From contig NC_133289.1 of the NCBI RefSeq assembly GCF_005239225.2, positions 2,611,501-2,675,500 on the forward strand: a stretch of DNA of 64,000 nt, in the 5' to 3' direction. A program made the translations under genes and the position numbers. Every line of letters begins with the position of its first letter. The stretch's first letter is position 1. Shown here piece after piece: positions 52,560 to 64,000 of the stretch. Source of the DNA: Populus alba (lineage: Eukaryota; Streptophyta; Magnoliopsida; Malpighiales; Salicaceae). Under the pieces are notes generated by a model. That model did not search any database and was not told the origin of the DNA. It worked only from the letters and a program-made list of their open reading frames with translations.

Positions 52560-54030
52560 TTCTAGCTCGCACTCCACCACGGGGAGGGCAAAAAAAAAAT
52601 TTCAACATAAAAAAAGATGCTAAGAAAACAAAATTTGGGACCTGGGTCATTGGTTTAGTTGATAATTTAAATAATATAATTAAAAAAAATATAACAACAA
52701 TAAATAAACTATTAAAAAAATGACAAAGAAAAAAAGGTAAAAAGAACTTATTCTAAGTTTACTAGATTATGAAATAACTCAATGATGAAAGATGAAACTA
52801 AAAAAAAAAAAAACAAAAAATGTATTTAAATCAGGTTAACTCGCAAACTTTGCAACCATAGAAATAAAATTGAGATAGTCTTATGGAAAGAAACACGAGA
52901 AAAAAAATTGAAGACCAATTCCTAATAAATCAAATATGATCATGATAACTTCAAAAAAATGAGAAAAAGGTGAATCTCAATTTCTAGCAAATAAAATGTT
53001 GAAAGAAGAAAAATAATAAGAAATTATAATTAAAAAAGATGCAAAATCTATGACCTTATTGTGATACCATATTTATCGCGTTCAAAACAAAATTGAATAA
53101 AATCATGAAACTTAATTATTGAACAACTCAATGTTGAAGTGAAAAATTTTAAAAAAATGAAAAACAAATATGAGTCAACTCAGGTTAACTCACAAACCTC
53201 ACAATCATGATCATAAGATTGATATAACCCAATATAAAATAAGAAAAAAAAAGTATGAGAACCAATTTTTAAAAATCAAATATTGAAAAATAAAATTGAA
53301 ATAAATTAATTTAGAAAAGGGACTAAAAAAATCAATTCGCGTCAACCTTTGAAACAGAGTGACTTTAGTCATGAACCAAGACTAACCTTGTAGCAATGAG
53401 AAATATCTAAGTCAATATTAGCTTTAAAAAAGAGAAAAAAACCCAAGTCAACCTAAGCAAACCTTATAATCCTAGTCTAATCTCTAAAACTTACAATCCA
53501 TGAAATTCTTGAACCGACTTCAATTAAGAAACTTAATTCCCAACTAATTTAATTTGTAAGGATAAAATCATGAAAAAATATCAATTTTAAAAAAACTTAC
53601 CAAAGAAAAAAATATATCACTATAAAAAATAGGGATCAAATTTGATAGGGAAAAAAAAATCATGGATGATGAAATTATATTAAAAAGAAACCCTATAAAA
53701 TGATCTCACATAAAATAAATAGCAATCAAAAGAATAAGGATCAAATTTGAAACATAAAAAGTTAAAAGGGGTAAAATTAACATATATATATATATATTAT
53801 ATATATATATAGCCTATTAAAAATAAAGAAAAATAGTAATCAAAAGAATAGGTACGAAATATAAATTTTTAAAAAATAAAAGTAGGGAAAAAATAAAAAA
53901 AATATTTGTAATTTCATGGCTTATTCAAAATTTAAAAAATATCATTCAAAAGAATGATGACCAAATGTGAAGGAAAAAAAAATTAAAGCTGGCTGATCTA
54001 AAATTTTAAAGGGGTTACTGCTAAATTTAA
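52560..54030 (-). repeat. Decayed repeat, possibly a Helitron relic in minus orientation
   Basis: Internal words recur: AGGTTAACTCGCAAAC near 52834 and AGGTTAACTCACAAAC near 53180, each followed by CAxCCATAGA/CAATCATGATCA and a TTGAGATA/TTGATATA word. The left edge at about 52562-52590, read on the minus strand, has an imperfect hairpin (CTCCCCGTGGTGGAG) followed by GCGAG and CTAG, in the order of a Helitron 3' end. The expected T after CTAG is absent, so this is tentative. Confidence 0.35.
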
Positions 54031-57000
54031 GGAGGGGAGAGAAGAAGAAGAAGAAAAAAATAGTCACTTGAGTAAAACTTGAGACGCGTTTGGGGCACAC
54101 ACTACCCTATAGCATCGAGGGCATCAATATCATTCAAACACCATCATTGAAGGTGGTGTTTAGTGGGCGAAAAGCCCCACATGCGCCATCCACACACGCT
54201 AATAGATCTTGTTTAATAATATTTAATATAGGTAAATTACAATTATACCCTTGAGTAACCTTCAAATCTATAATAAAATCAATGTAAAATAACAAAAAAA
54301 GGGACCTGCGAGAGAGTAATATTGATTTTATCTTAAAGGGCATCAAAGTAATTACATCATTTTTAAAAAAAAATAAAAGACCAAAACACCCTTGAGTAAT
54401 AGGCATTATATTATTTTAGTTGAGGGTTAAATTAGTAATTTTACTATATAATAAAAAATAAAATAATTAATCTATCCCCATATAATTTTTAAAAGACAAT
54501 TATGTCATGGTAAAAAGATTATCTTACCATCAATGCTTAGTTCAAGGTTTTTTTAATATCGAGAGCAATTTTGTCATTTTATTATTATAATAAATAGTGA
54601 AATGGCTATTTAGCTACAATAACTTTTCCATTCTCTTTTAATTTATTTTTTAAACTTAACTTGGCACTAATGGTCATCATAACCCTCGATAAAGTTTTAG
54701 GATTCATACTATGTGCCACCATGTCAATGTCTATAATTCAATTAGGCCTGACATTTCTTTTCCAGTGCCAACAAAATTAATTTCCATGACCTTAAAGTAT
54801 ATGAAATGAAATAGATAATTACTAGTTTACAACTCGCATTATATTATAGGTTAGATTTAAAAAATTAAACATAACAACAAATATTTAGGCCGTAAAGAAC
54901 TATTTTGTATTTTTATTAAACTTAACATAGTGAATTAACCTTGAAATTTCTAAATTCAATTTCTTGCCTAACTCAAGTTTAAAATTAAATTGTAGAAGTT
55001 TTTTCGATGTGACCCAGTTAACTTGGTTAATCCAAGGCATCTTAACTAACCAATAAAAAAAATTTGAGGATAAAATTTAGGAAAAAAAAACAATGAAATT
55101 AACAGTGGTTTCCTAGAAAGTGCATTATTTTTTTACATTTAGACAGTGTCATGAAAAATAATTTTCAATGTTTGGTTATATAATAGAAAATAAGGTGGAA
55201 ATTAACTTATTAATATTTTAATTTATTTTTAAAAATTTATTAAAAGAATAAGGATCAAAATATGACATATAAAAAGGTTGAAAGAAGATGAAATTGAAAA
55301 AAATTCTAATTTCATTAATTATTCCAAATAAAACAAATAGCAATAAAAAGAATAGAGACCAAATATGATAGATAAAAAAAAATTAATTAAAAGAAGTATA
55401 AGAGACAAACAAATAGCAGTCAAAGGAATAAAAATCAAAGTTAATATAAAAATCAAATTAAATAAAATTCTAAATGATAAAATTAAAAATAAAATAAAAT
55501 AAAATGATTCAAAACAAAATATCCATCAATCAAAATATTGGGGATCAAATTTGATATAATCAACAAATAACATGATATTTTTAAAATTTTTACAACTTTT
55601 TGAAACTGTACTTTGTCCAAAATAAAAGAAAAATATTTTTTTTGAAAATCAAGTTAAATTTTACTTTGACTATAAAATGTTTTTTATTAATCAATTTTTC
55701 TAATAGTAAATAAACATAAGGAAGTTAAGTAAGTTGTTTTTGAAAAATCATTTTTCATAAAAGAAAAAAAAAAAAGGAAGAAGAAGAAGCCTACGATTCA
55801 CAATTTGAATCCCATTTGAAGATCACATGATCTAATGAATTATTATTATTTTTTGAAGTTTTTTTAATATTTAATGTGCTTTGCAAAGATATCTACCGAA
55901 ATAAAAGGGGATCCAAAATTTAGAAAGACAAAAAAATTACGGGAGAGACTTTGGGAAATTTTACTCACCCAGAAGAACTACTGCTTGTTATTCCTCTCTT
56001 GAATTTCACCAATGAGATTTGATCCTATTTTCGTCCTAAACCTTAAGAAAAAAAAAGAAAAAAAAAAAAAAAAAAGAAGGGAGATAGACACATATCTAGC
56101 AAATCATGGAGCGGCCCTATAACATGACTGGTTTGTGCAACACAAAAGTGAGAAAACAGGTTAGGGTAAACAGAGACACAACAGATGTGAAAGAGAGAAA
56201 TGTCTGTGTGTTAAAGCAAGTTCTGTATGGGCTCTATAAACATAATTAGGCATTAAAGAGGGTAGCCCATGATGAGAGATTTCATGTACAAGTCATTTTC
56301 CTATAATGATAGGAGCAAGACTTTGACCAGAGGGGAGGGCAATATTGCAGGATGAAAAGACCTTATATAGTTGCTTGCTTAGCAATATATTCTTTGCCCT
56401 AATCATGTCTCATGTACTCATAATTAATCACATTCTTCTTTTGAAGGATTTGATCTTTGCTTCTTGCCATACAAGGAGATGCACCAGCTCAAACCTTCAG
56501 GCTTTGAGAAGTGGTGGGTCTTAAAGTATATGATTTTAATTTTGCCACCTTCCTTCCTTCCTCCTTTCTTTTGAAGAGACGACTGTAAACCAATTAAATG
56601 ACAAACAACACCATATATTTGTGAGAAGAGAAGGTCGAAGGGTGTATAGTGCATTGAGTTGTCAAATCCATTGTTGTAAAACCTGAATTGGCCAGCTGAT
56701 TGGCTTGGAATCTGGCTAATCTAGAATTTAGATTTGTTTAGGTTGAACAAAAAATAATAATAAAAAAAAAACCCAACTAACTTGATCAAACAATTTATTT
56801 GATCTGTTGATCTGATTAGCCTCAATAATACCTAATCAAAACTTGATTTTTAATTCGTTGAGTTTAAAAAAATAATAATAATTAAAATGATGTTATTTTA
56901 ATTTAAAAATAAAATGAAATACTCAAACTTTATCCATCATCGACCCCTATTCAAGTTTTACAATGATCAAAAAATGTGCTCCCGTGCTTCATTCAATAGT

Positions 57001-57150
57001 ACTGAATGCATTTGGTGTATGTGCACTTTTGTGTACATGCATGCCAAAATACCTATATCAAATCACATTTGAAAATGACATCCATGATAAAGGTACCATC
57101 CTTAAATTATATTCTATGTATTTAATATAATAATTAAAAAAAACTAAAAC
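54031..57150. other. Repeat-rich intergenic DNA, no gene supported
   Basis: Contains an 8-bp-stem hairpin at about 54136-54161 (AAACACCA with TGGTGTTT), repeated AATAGxxATCAAAAGAATA words between 53830 and 55560, and a poly-A/GAA patch near 56045-56080. The open frame at 56424-56654 (minus) has no recognisable family. Confidence 0.45.
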
Positions 57151-59272
57151 TGCTCAGTGAATTCCAGTAGATTGTGTCTAAAATCACTGTGGATTCCTGT
57201 GCTATTTTTACTGTGGATTCACAGTATTTATCAGAAAGAGTTTTATTCACACTATGGATTCCTATGCTATTTTTACTGTGGATTCAAATTATTTATCGGG
57301 GAGAGTTTTATTCATTCTCGCGATAAGTTCTGGCCTTTTTAATTTTGTTAGTTTTGGTGGCTACTAGGCAAGCTCCTTGCCATATTTCTTCCTGTCTTTT
57401 TTTTACAGTTTACAGCTTTCCCATTTCTTTCTTTTTGCACCAGAGAATGCCTTAGAGATTAGAAATATTCAGTTTATAGTTTACAGCATTTCTGTCTTCT
57501 TTTTCTTTTTTTTCTTTTTTCTTTTTTCTTTTAGGCTGTTTTTTTTTTTTCTTTTCTTCTTTTTTTTAAGTGTTTCTTTTCTTTGCTTTTTCTAATTTTT
57601 TTTTTGTTAATGTTAAATTTTTTTTTTATTTAGTTATCAAATGTTCATGATACAGGTTTTGGTTTTAATGGGTTAATCCGGATTTTTTTTCTGGTTTTTA
57701 TTTTTAATTAATTTTTTCGAGTGCAATCCACAATAAAACACTTAACTGTTTTTTTTTTTTTTGCTTTGTTTTTTAAGTTGTTTTTTTTTTCTTTTTCTTT
57801 TTTTTTGCTTTTTTCTATGTTTTTTTTAAGCTGTTTTGTTTTCTTTGTTTTTTATAATGAATATTTTTTTGTTAATGTTAAATTTTTTTCTATTTAGTTA
57901 TCAAACTTTCATTACATAGGTTTCGGGTTTAACACGTTAACCCAGATTTTTTTCTAGTTTTTTTTAATTAATTTTTTTGTTTAATTTAGTTTGTTAATGT
58001 TAAAATTTTTTCTATTTAGTTATTAAACTTTCATGATATGAATTCCAGGTTTGATGGGTTAACCCAGCTAATTCTGGGTTAACCTGTAAATTTTTTTTTC
58101 CTCTTCAGTTATTAAACTTTCATGACACGAATCCCAGATTTGACGGGTTAACTAAGTTTAAAGGGTTAACCCAGTTAATTTAGATTTTTTTCTCTTTTTT
58201 TCTTCATTAGTTTTTTTCTTCATGTAAGCTTTTCTTTCTTTGTTTTTTTTAATTAATATTTTTTTTGTTTAGTGTTTTTGTTTTTTTTTTTTTTGCTTTT
58301 TGCTTTTTTTTTTTTGCTTTTTAATTATTTTTTAAAAATTTAGTTTGTTAATATTAAGTTGTTTTCTATTTAGTTATCAAACTTTCATGACACGAATCCT
58401 AGGTTTGACGGATTAACCTGGTTTGACGGGTTAACCCAGTTAATTTAGTTTTTTTTTCTTCATTAGTTTTTTTCTTCCTATAATTTTTTTTCCTTTTCTT
58501 TTTTTCTTTTTAATTAACCTTTTTTTTGTTCATTTTATTTTATTAATGTTAATTTTTTTCTATTTAGTTATCACATTCTTATAACACGAATCTTAGGTAT
58601 GACAGGTTAACCTGATTTGGTGGGCTGACCCAGTTGATTCATATTTTTTTTTTCTTTATTGGTTTTTTCTTCCAATTTCATCTTTAAATATTGTAATTAA
58701 CTATAACTAAAAGACATCAATCTTTTTTCTTTTAATTTTATGACACGAATCCCAGGTTTGACGGGTTAAACCAGTTAATTAAGATTTTTTTTTTTAAGTA
58801 GTTTTTTTTTTCAATTTCATTTTTTAATATCGATTTGATTAAGAATTAAACTTTATGTTTTGTTTTTTTTCATGAGGGATTTTACTGTACCTCTCCTTGC
58901 AAAGCACTATTCATCGGAATAATACTTTGCTTTATTGTTTGTTTTTTTCAATTAATCTTTTTTTTAATTTCATTATGTAATATTAATTTTTTTTCCTTTT
59001 TAATTATCACCTTTTTATAATAAAAACTTACAACCAGACTCATATCAAAGGCTTCGGGTTTGATGTTACAACCAAACTCACTTAAACTTAGGTCATGCAA
59101 GTTTATTATTATTATTATTAATTATTATATTATAAATATAACTTTTGGATCAGGAGTAACAAAAAGACCCAATGCTTTTAGATATAATTTTATAGAAAAA
59201 CCTAATACTCTTAAATTTTAATTTTTTATATAAAAAAATTAACCCGCAACGTAGTGCGGGCCACGTTTCTAG
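57150..59272 (+). mobile_element. Non-autonomous Helitron (3' end defined, 5' end not)
   Basis: The 3' terminus is diagnostic: a perfect 6-bp-stem hairpin CCCGCA-ACGTAG-TGCGGG at 59243-59260, eight bases, then CTAG at 59269-59272, followed by T as expected for insertion between A and T. Upstream lies a pyrimidine-rich body with at least seven degenerate copies of a TTATCAAACTTTCATGACAC plus GAATCCCAGGTTTGACGGG plus TTAACCCAGTTAATT unit (near 57636, 57887, 58009, 58099, 58365, 58559, 58738). No Rep/helicase coding sequence seen. The left boundary is a guess placed before the 65-bp duplication. Confidence 0.65.
57185..57315. repeat. Tandem duplication, period 65 bp
   Basis: Two copies starting CACTGTGGATTCCTGTGCTA (57185) and CACTATGGATTCCTATGCTA (57250), each containing TTTTTACTGTGGATTC and ending AGAGTTTTATTCA. 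Probably part of the Helitron body. Confidence 0.8.
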
Positions 59273-60600
59273 TATTAAAACTAAACCAAATCAGTCAGGT
59301 TCAACCACTAAATTAGTAAATTAGATTTAAGATTGATCCAGTTCAAGATATGAGTTATTTGTTTAATCAATCTAATAAAAACAGGATGAATTAAATTGAA
59401 ATAATAAAATAAATTGATTGAATTGTCAACTTGATTGATGTGGTGGTGCCTGTATTAGCATCTAGAAAAAAAAACATAAAATTATATATGTAGCCATGAA
59501 AATAATTATACCATTGACTAAGTTTTGTGATAAACACCAGTTTAATCCTCATCTTTTGCCTTTATTAAGTTTATTATTGGTTTGAAATTCTAATAGATAC
59601 TCAAAAGGGTGGTAGACTAAGGAGGAGGGGATTTGTATTTGTACCTAATTAGTCACTTCTCGAGACAACAATGACACTATTAGGAGTTGTTTACATGATT
59701 TTGTTTTCAATTTATTTCAATCTTTATGCTAATGCAGATCCAAAAATCTCTTAGAGTAATGATTAATGTTTGATTTAATCCCCCCCCTCCCTGAAGAAAA
59801 GGAATGAGGTTAATTTTAGATTCATATAATCAAAAGAAATATATTAATTAAAGCATGGCAAAAAAAAAAATTTACATTATCCTTAATTAATTTCAGATAA
59901 TGCTAAATTTACTAGGATATTTTTAACAAAATTGTTTCTATAAAATTTTAACCATTAAATTTATGTATTTTTTTTTATATAAAACTCATATATTCAAGAT
60001 GTGAAAAATATTTGAAAATAATTTGAAAAAAAAAGGATAAAATCATCATTATTATTTTGTGTGTTTGTCTACCCAATTAACTGAATTTCAAATTGTGATA
60101 AAATATTACTGCATAGTCAACTGTAATTTCAAATAGGATTAGTATGTATTTGGTATTGTGGTATAAAGTGCTTTTAAAAAATATTTTTTATTTAAAAATA
60201 TATTAAAAAAATTTATTTTTAATATCAATAAATCAAAATCATCAAAAAAAAAATGATTTTAATATAGAATACTAAAGCTATTGTTTAATATAGAATACTA
60301 AACAGTCACTAGCTGCTTAGACAAACGAAAGCTATTTTATTTGTTTTTTTTGGCCAAGGCTAGTTGGTAGTTGTGGGGCTATGTAACCTTTTTATTTGAG
60401 TACATGCACTAGTATATCTATATCATACCACAATGTTGAAATTGAGGATATTCTCACGTCCTTGTAGGCACTAGGCAAGGCACTTCCTTTAGCAACACAA
60501 AGGAAAACAAAAGTCCAAGAGAATGATTATATGTCATGACTCAGAGATAGATAGCTAAATACCGGAGGAAGAGACATCGGGAACCTTTCACTTTCAGAGG
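59273..60600. other. Intergenic DNA upstream of the CLE gene
   Basis: No gene supported. Contains a C run near 59780 and a MITE-like block at about 60135-60260 (GTATTTGGTATTGTGGTATA, AAGTGCTTTTAAAAAATA, ATCAATAAATCAAAATCATC). Confidence 0.5.
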
Positions 60601-60776
60601 TTAGGAAATTGAACCTCTCTCAGCTCTCCCTTTCTGCTTCAAACCTGCAGAGCTTCTCTCAGCACAAGTTAGGCTCTGAAATCTGTAGACAAAAATGAGT
60701 AGCCAATAACACCCTCTTGAGTCTTGAGTTTGAAACCTATCTACTGTTTCTATTTTAAATCCAGGCAGCAAGTTCT

Positions 60777-60962
60777 ATGCATTTTGACCCGCTTCCTGCA
60801 TTGACTTGCCTCTTCTTCAAACCCTACCAGCCTTCTTCTCAACAAACCACCAAAAAGTTTCTTGATATTAGGACCCCAAAAGGAGCAGAAGAAACAAAGA
60901 AGGGCAATCCCCATCTCCAGTCATCTCTCACCGCTGCTCCTGCTTACAATATTTCTAAATAA
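60777..60962 (+). other. Possible upstream open reading frame in the CLE leader
   Basis: A 61-codon ATG-initiated frame ends 57 bp before the CLE start. The protein resembles nothing I know. The DNA around it is balanced in composition, with CT-rich leader-like tracts from about 60610, so it may sit in the CLE 5' UTR. It could act as a uORF or be chance. Confidence 0.25.
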
Positions 60963-61019
60963 CTCTAGTTAGTGCTCCATCTCCATGTCATGATCAATTG
61001 GGTTACAAGGAAGAAAGAA

Positions 61020-61292
61020 ATGGGGGTTCTGAGAAGAGAGCTGGCTTGCTTATCTCTTCTTCTTCTTCTTCTTCTGTTAATAATGTCACTGCTAGAGACT
61101 CCATGTTACGCTGTTGGCTATGGAAAGTTTAGTAGCGTCAAGGGCGGGTCTAGGTCTGAGCTGAGGAACAATCCTGCCATGTCTAATGGTGTTGGTGGCC
61201 ACAAAAGAAATGCAAATAAAGATGGAAATGAAATTTTTGGTGGTGATAAGAGGAAGGTCTATACAGGACCGAATCCTTTACACAACAGATAA
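61020..61292 (+). CDS. CLE: CLE-family signalling peptide precursor
   Basis: Single-exon 90-residue pre-propeptide. The N-terminus has an Arg-rich start, then a long Leu run (residues about 11-24) forming a secretion signal ending near PCYA. A variable, Gly/Asn/Lys-rich linker follows, and the C-terminus is the 12-residue CLE motif RKVYTGPNPLHN (residues 78-89) plus a terminal Arg. CLE peptides are cut out, hydroxylated and arabinosylated, and signal through CLV1/BAM-type receptor kinases in meristems, vasculature or roots. Conserved positions R1, G6, P7, P9, H11 and N12 are present. Tyr at position 4 is uncommon, where Pro is usual. The TGPNPLHN tail is nearest to CLE16/17/19/21/22-type peptides as I recall them. 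A second in-frame ATG at 60990 would add ten residues; I prefer 61020 because the signal peptide starts directly after it. Confidence 0.85.
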   Translation: MGVLRRELACLSLLLLLLLLIMSLLETPCYAVGYGKFSSVKGGSRSELRNNPAMSNGVGGHKRNANKDGNEIFGGDKRKVYTGPNPLHNR

Positions 61293-62404
61293 GTTACTAC
61301 AGCTAGTCGCCAAGCTTGAATCTACTTCCTTTATATATGAGACTTTTTTTTTATATATATATGTTTTCTTTATTTGCTTTCCCTTTTTTCTTATCACTAT
61401 TATGAACATTTTTTATGCTTGGAGCTCTTGCTGTAATCTCCACAGTAAATGTTTCAAGTGGTCTTACAGATGTATATGAGAGTTTAGGTTTGAGATTTTG
61501 GCTGAAGAAACATACTTATATTTGGTAAGATTATAAAGGAAGAAGTCAATACTGCTGCTTTCAAATATTACTCATGAAACATCAATGCCCATTAATGGAG
61601 TTGTTGGCGTTATAAATTCTGATCTGCTTTATAAATTTGCTGTTGGTTGGTGGCCATTAGCCCTGTCGTTGCTTCTGCTGGAAGAAGAAAATAACTTTAC
61701 TGTCTCAGAGGGCTAACACTTTCTTTACACTGTTTAAGATTACTAGGTACTAGGCACTTGTCGATATAAGGTTCGCACATATATATAAAACAAAATAATA
61801 TAATCTTATACATGTGGTGATTAAAAAATATTAAAATTAAAGATATTGTAATTTCCAATCATGTCATGTCATGTACCAAACTTTAAAATCAAACCCTAAA
61901 CAATGCTGAGTCGCTGAGAGTTGGATTATGATTAGGTTAGTTTCGGGCTAAGCTATAAAATGTATTATTTTGCCAATATTTTGAGTGAACAATGCTAATT
62001 TTCAAAACAAAAAAATCATATGGATGGATGTACAGAGGACTTGTGCCTCAGTGCTTGAAACAGCAAAGATGGATCCTAATGCACAGTACAAGCATTCATG
62101 ACTCATGCCTGCTCTAACGGCCGTTTTTCATCTTGGCCGGAAACCAGAGGACCGGAGGGAGGAAGCAGGAGGCCTGTGAGCCTTAAATTCCTTGGGGAAT
62201 TGTTTATCAGAGACTGTAAGACGCAATCATCTTCAATTTCTTTGCCTGAATAATTATGTGGCAGACCCCACCTTAAATTCTGGTGTTGATTCGCCCTTTG
62301 CCAGCCATATGTCCACTATATAATGAGGATTTTACCGATTACAAGCATACACGCTCTCAATTTATGACCTTTCTTCCTCTGGCTTCATGCCCCCAGCAAG
62401 AATG

Positions 62405-62595
62405 ATTGTGGTATTGTTTGATAGTTTTTTAAAGTTTTTTTATTTAGAAATATATATGAAAATTAAAAAAAAATTATTTTTAAAATTTATTTTTAATATC
62501 AACACATTAAAAGGATTTAAAAATTAATATTAAATAAAATAAATTTTAATATTTTGCAAGACATGGTTTTTACCGCAAAGACAAACATGTCATAT
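62405..62595. repeat. MITE-like dispersed repeat copy
   Basis: GTGGTATTGTTTGATAGTTT start, core with ATATCAACACATTAAAAGGA, end with ACCGCAAAGACAAACATG. Same family as the copies at 19312 and 19905. Confidence 0.5.
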
Positions 62596-63084
62596 GAGTA
62601 CATGTAAATCATGTCTCTATTATATATATTTATTTTTTATTTATTATAGTTTCAGTTTTTAGGGATTTATTATTTAAATATTATTTATTATTTAATAATA
62701 TATAAAGAATTATGAATGATGAACATATATCTCAATATTAATATAACATAAACATATATTATTTAATTATTTATTTATATAGGCATCTTAATTTTGATAT
62801 AATATATACATGTATATATATAATTTATAATTTTTTTATATTTAGATACAAGAATATTTATATCATATTGGTTAGATAATAATCCCAATATATCAGCAAG
62901 TGTCACAGAAATCTCACCCCTTTCTCGTAAATAAATAATCCAAGCTCATTTCTACTCGCGAGTAGATTGCTTTATGTGCAGGTATGTAATTCTCTCTTAT
63001 TTTCGAGTCTAATAATGCTAAACTCTCACCCGTCCAGATCAAGTAAGCTTATTCGGAAAATATGATTATGATCTTTTTTTTAAA

Positions 63085-63240
63085 TATTTTTTATGTTAAA
63101 ATTTATTAAAATAATATTTTTTTATTTTATTTTTTTAAAATTATTTTTTAATCATCACATCAAAACGATCCAAAATATAAAAAAAAAATTAAATTTTTAA
63201 AAACATAATTTGTACCGCGTTCCCAAACATTCCAATATAA
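63085..63240. repeat. MITE-like dispersed repeat copy
   Basis: Core TTATTAAAATAATATTTTTT, then ATCACATCAAAACGATCCAA and the end TACCGCGTTCCCAAACATTC. A further, poorer copy follows at about 63315-63500 around the A run. Confidence 0.5.
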
Positions 63241-63414
63241 AAATGGGATTCTTAGAAGGATTTTAGAGATAATCCCATTCACTAATCTTTTATAATAGTA
63301 AGTTGCTCATATTTGTTTGGAATTATAATGTTGAAATAGCTTTTTGTTTAAAAAAATATTAAAATATTATTTTTTATTATTTATTATTTATTATATTAGA
63401 ACATTAAAACTATA

Positions 63415-63450
<36 letters not shown>

Positions 63451-64000
63451 ACTAAAAAAACCATCAATCAAGCTCAAAAACACTTTTAAAATACTTCCAA
63501 AAACAAAAGCTAGAGCTTAGAGCTTTGACTTGTACCGATCCATCAAAACATTATGCACTAATTTCCAAAAACAATATAGTAGCACCTAATGGAGGACAAT
63601 GCATAGCTTAAGTAACACATTTCCTATGAAGAAGAAAGATCAAATTTTAATCTAAGAATTTGGTATAGAGGGGCCAAGATTATTCCATCCATGAGCATCA
63701 AACAAAACTGATATTTGGAAAAGAATTTCATTGCAAGTATTGTACCAAGCACTCATCTGTTTTCCCTTTCCCCTTTTTGGGTGGGTGGGATGGAAAGGGG
63801 ATTAGAAAGGATTCCAATTACCAAGCCCTAATAATCTGAATACAAAGTGATTTAGTAGGTGCAACTTGCAGGATTCCAATCACAATTACACTGGGAATAA
63901 AATTGAAAGAGGAGCTAAAAAGTAAAAGATTTCAAAAAAGTAAGAAAAGGTTGGCTTATAAGAGACCTAGAAGATGAAAAGCATCCAGATTTTTTCAAAA

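Larger units (their letters stand above)
61293..64000. other. 3' flank of the CLE gene and AT-rich intergenic DNA
   Basis: No further gene seen. It holds MITE-like copies and a 29-bp A run at 63420-63448. The last 500 bp is less repetitive but shows no coding signal. Confidence 0.5.

Noticed and set aside
57377..57595. 72-codon Phe/Leu-rich open frame
   Set aside because: Encoded by a T/C-rich low-complexity tract inside the Helitron body; no family features.

Overview
This is a 64-kb stretch of AT-rich eukaryotic (dicot plant) nuclear DNA. Genes are split by GT-AG introns, intergenic DNA is full of poly-A/T runs and decayed repeats, and every recognisable product is a plant family. The mix of dispersed MITE-like repeats and the gene set suggest a woody dicot of the Salicaceae, most likely Populus. 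That assignment is inference from style, not proof.

Layout. 1-6300: AT-rich DNA with a degenerate tandem repeat and two short protein-like relics. 6328-6540 (-): a MOZART1/GIP1 gamma-tubulin-complex adaptor with a 5'UTR intron. 8969-11628 (+): an intact ten-exon serine carboxypeptidase-like gene, followed at 13690-14420 by a broken third SCPL copy. 14637-15956 (-): an intronless BAHD acyltransferase. 20561-22440 and 30665-32521 (+): two nearly identical two-exon peroxisomal acyl-CoA ligases of the cinnamate:CoA ligase / AAE11-AAE12 type, each ending in the peroxisomal signal SRL. 35211-37642 (+): a second intact ten-exon SCPL45-type gene with the same intron positions. 38665-39079: a complete miniature LTR element (TRIM) with a perfect 5-bp target duplication. 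41526-50272 (+): a long many-exon gene for a TFIIIC-subunit-like AT-hook/WD40 protein, disabled by several independent lesions. Its first coding intron carries a ~1-kb long-inverted-repeat transposon enclosing a decayed plant-mobile-domain fragment. 50395-51035: a compositionally odd CG-containing stretch. 52560-59272: repeat-rich DNA including a clear Helitron 3' terminus. 61020-61292 (+): a CLE signalling-peptide precursor.

How the genes may work together. The ligase pair makes aromatic or short-chain acyl-CoA in peroxisomes, and a BAHD enzyme uses acyl-CoA donors in the cytosol. Their adjacency within about 18 kb, bracketed by duplicated SCPL genes, could be a small acylation-related cluster shaped by local duplication. 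The SCPL genes look like carboxypeptidases of the SCPL45 group rather than the SCPL acyltransferase clade, so a pathway role for them is not supported here. GIP1 and CLE are unrelated single genes. No organellar insertion, rRNA, tRNA or full-length autonomous retrotransposon was seen.
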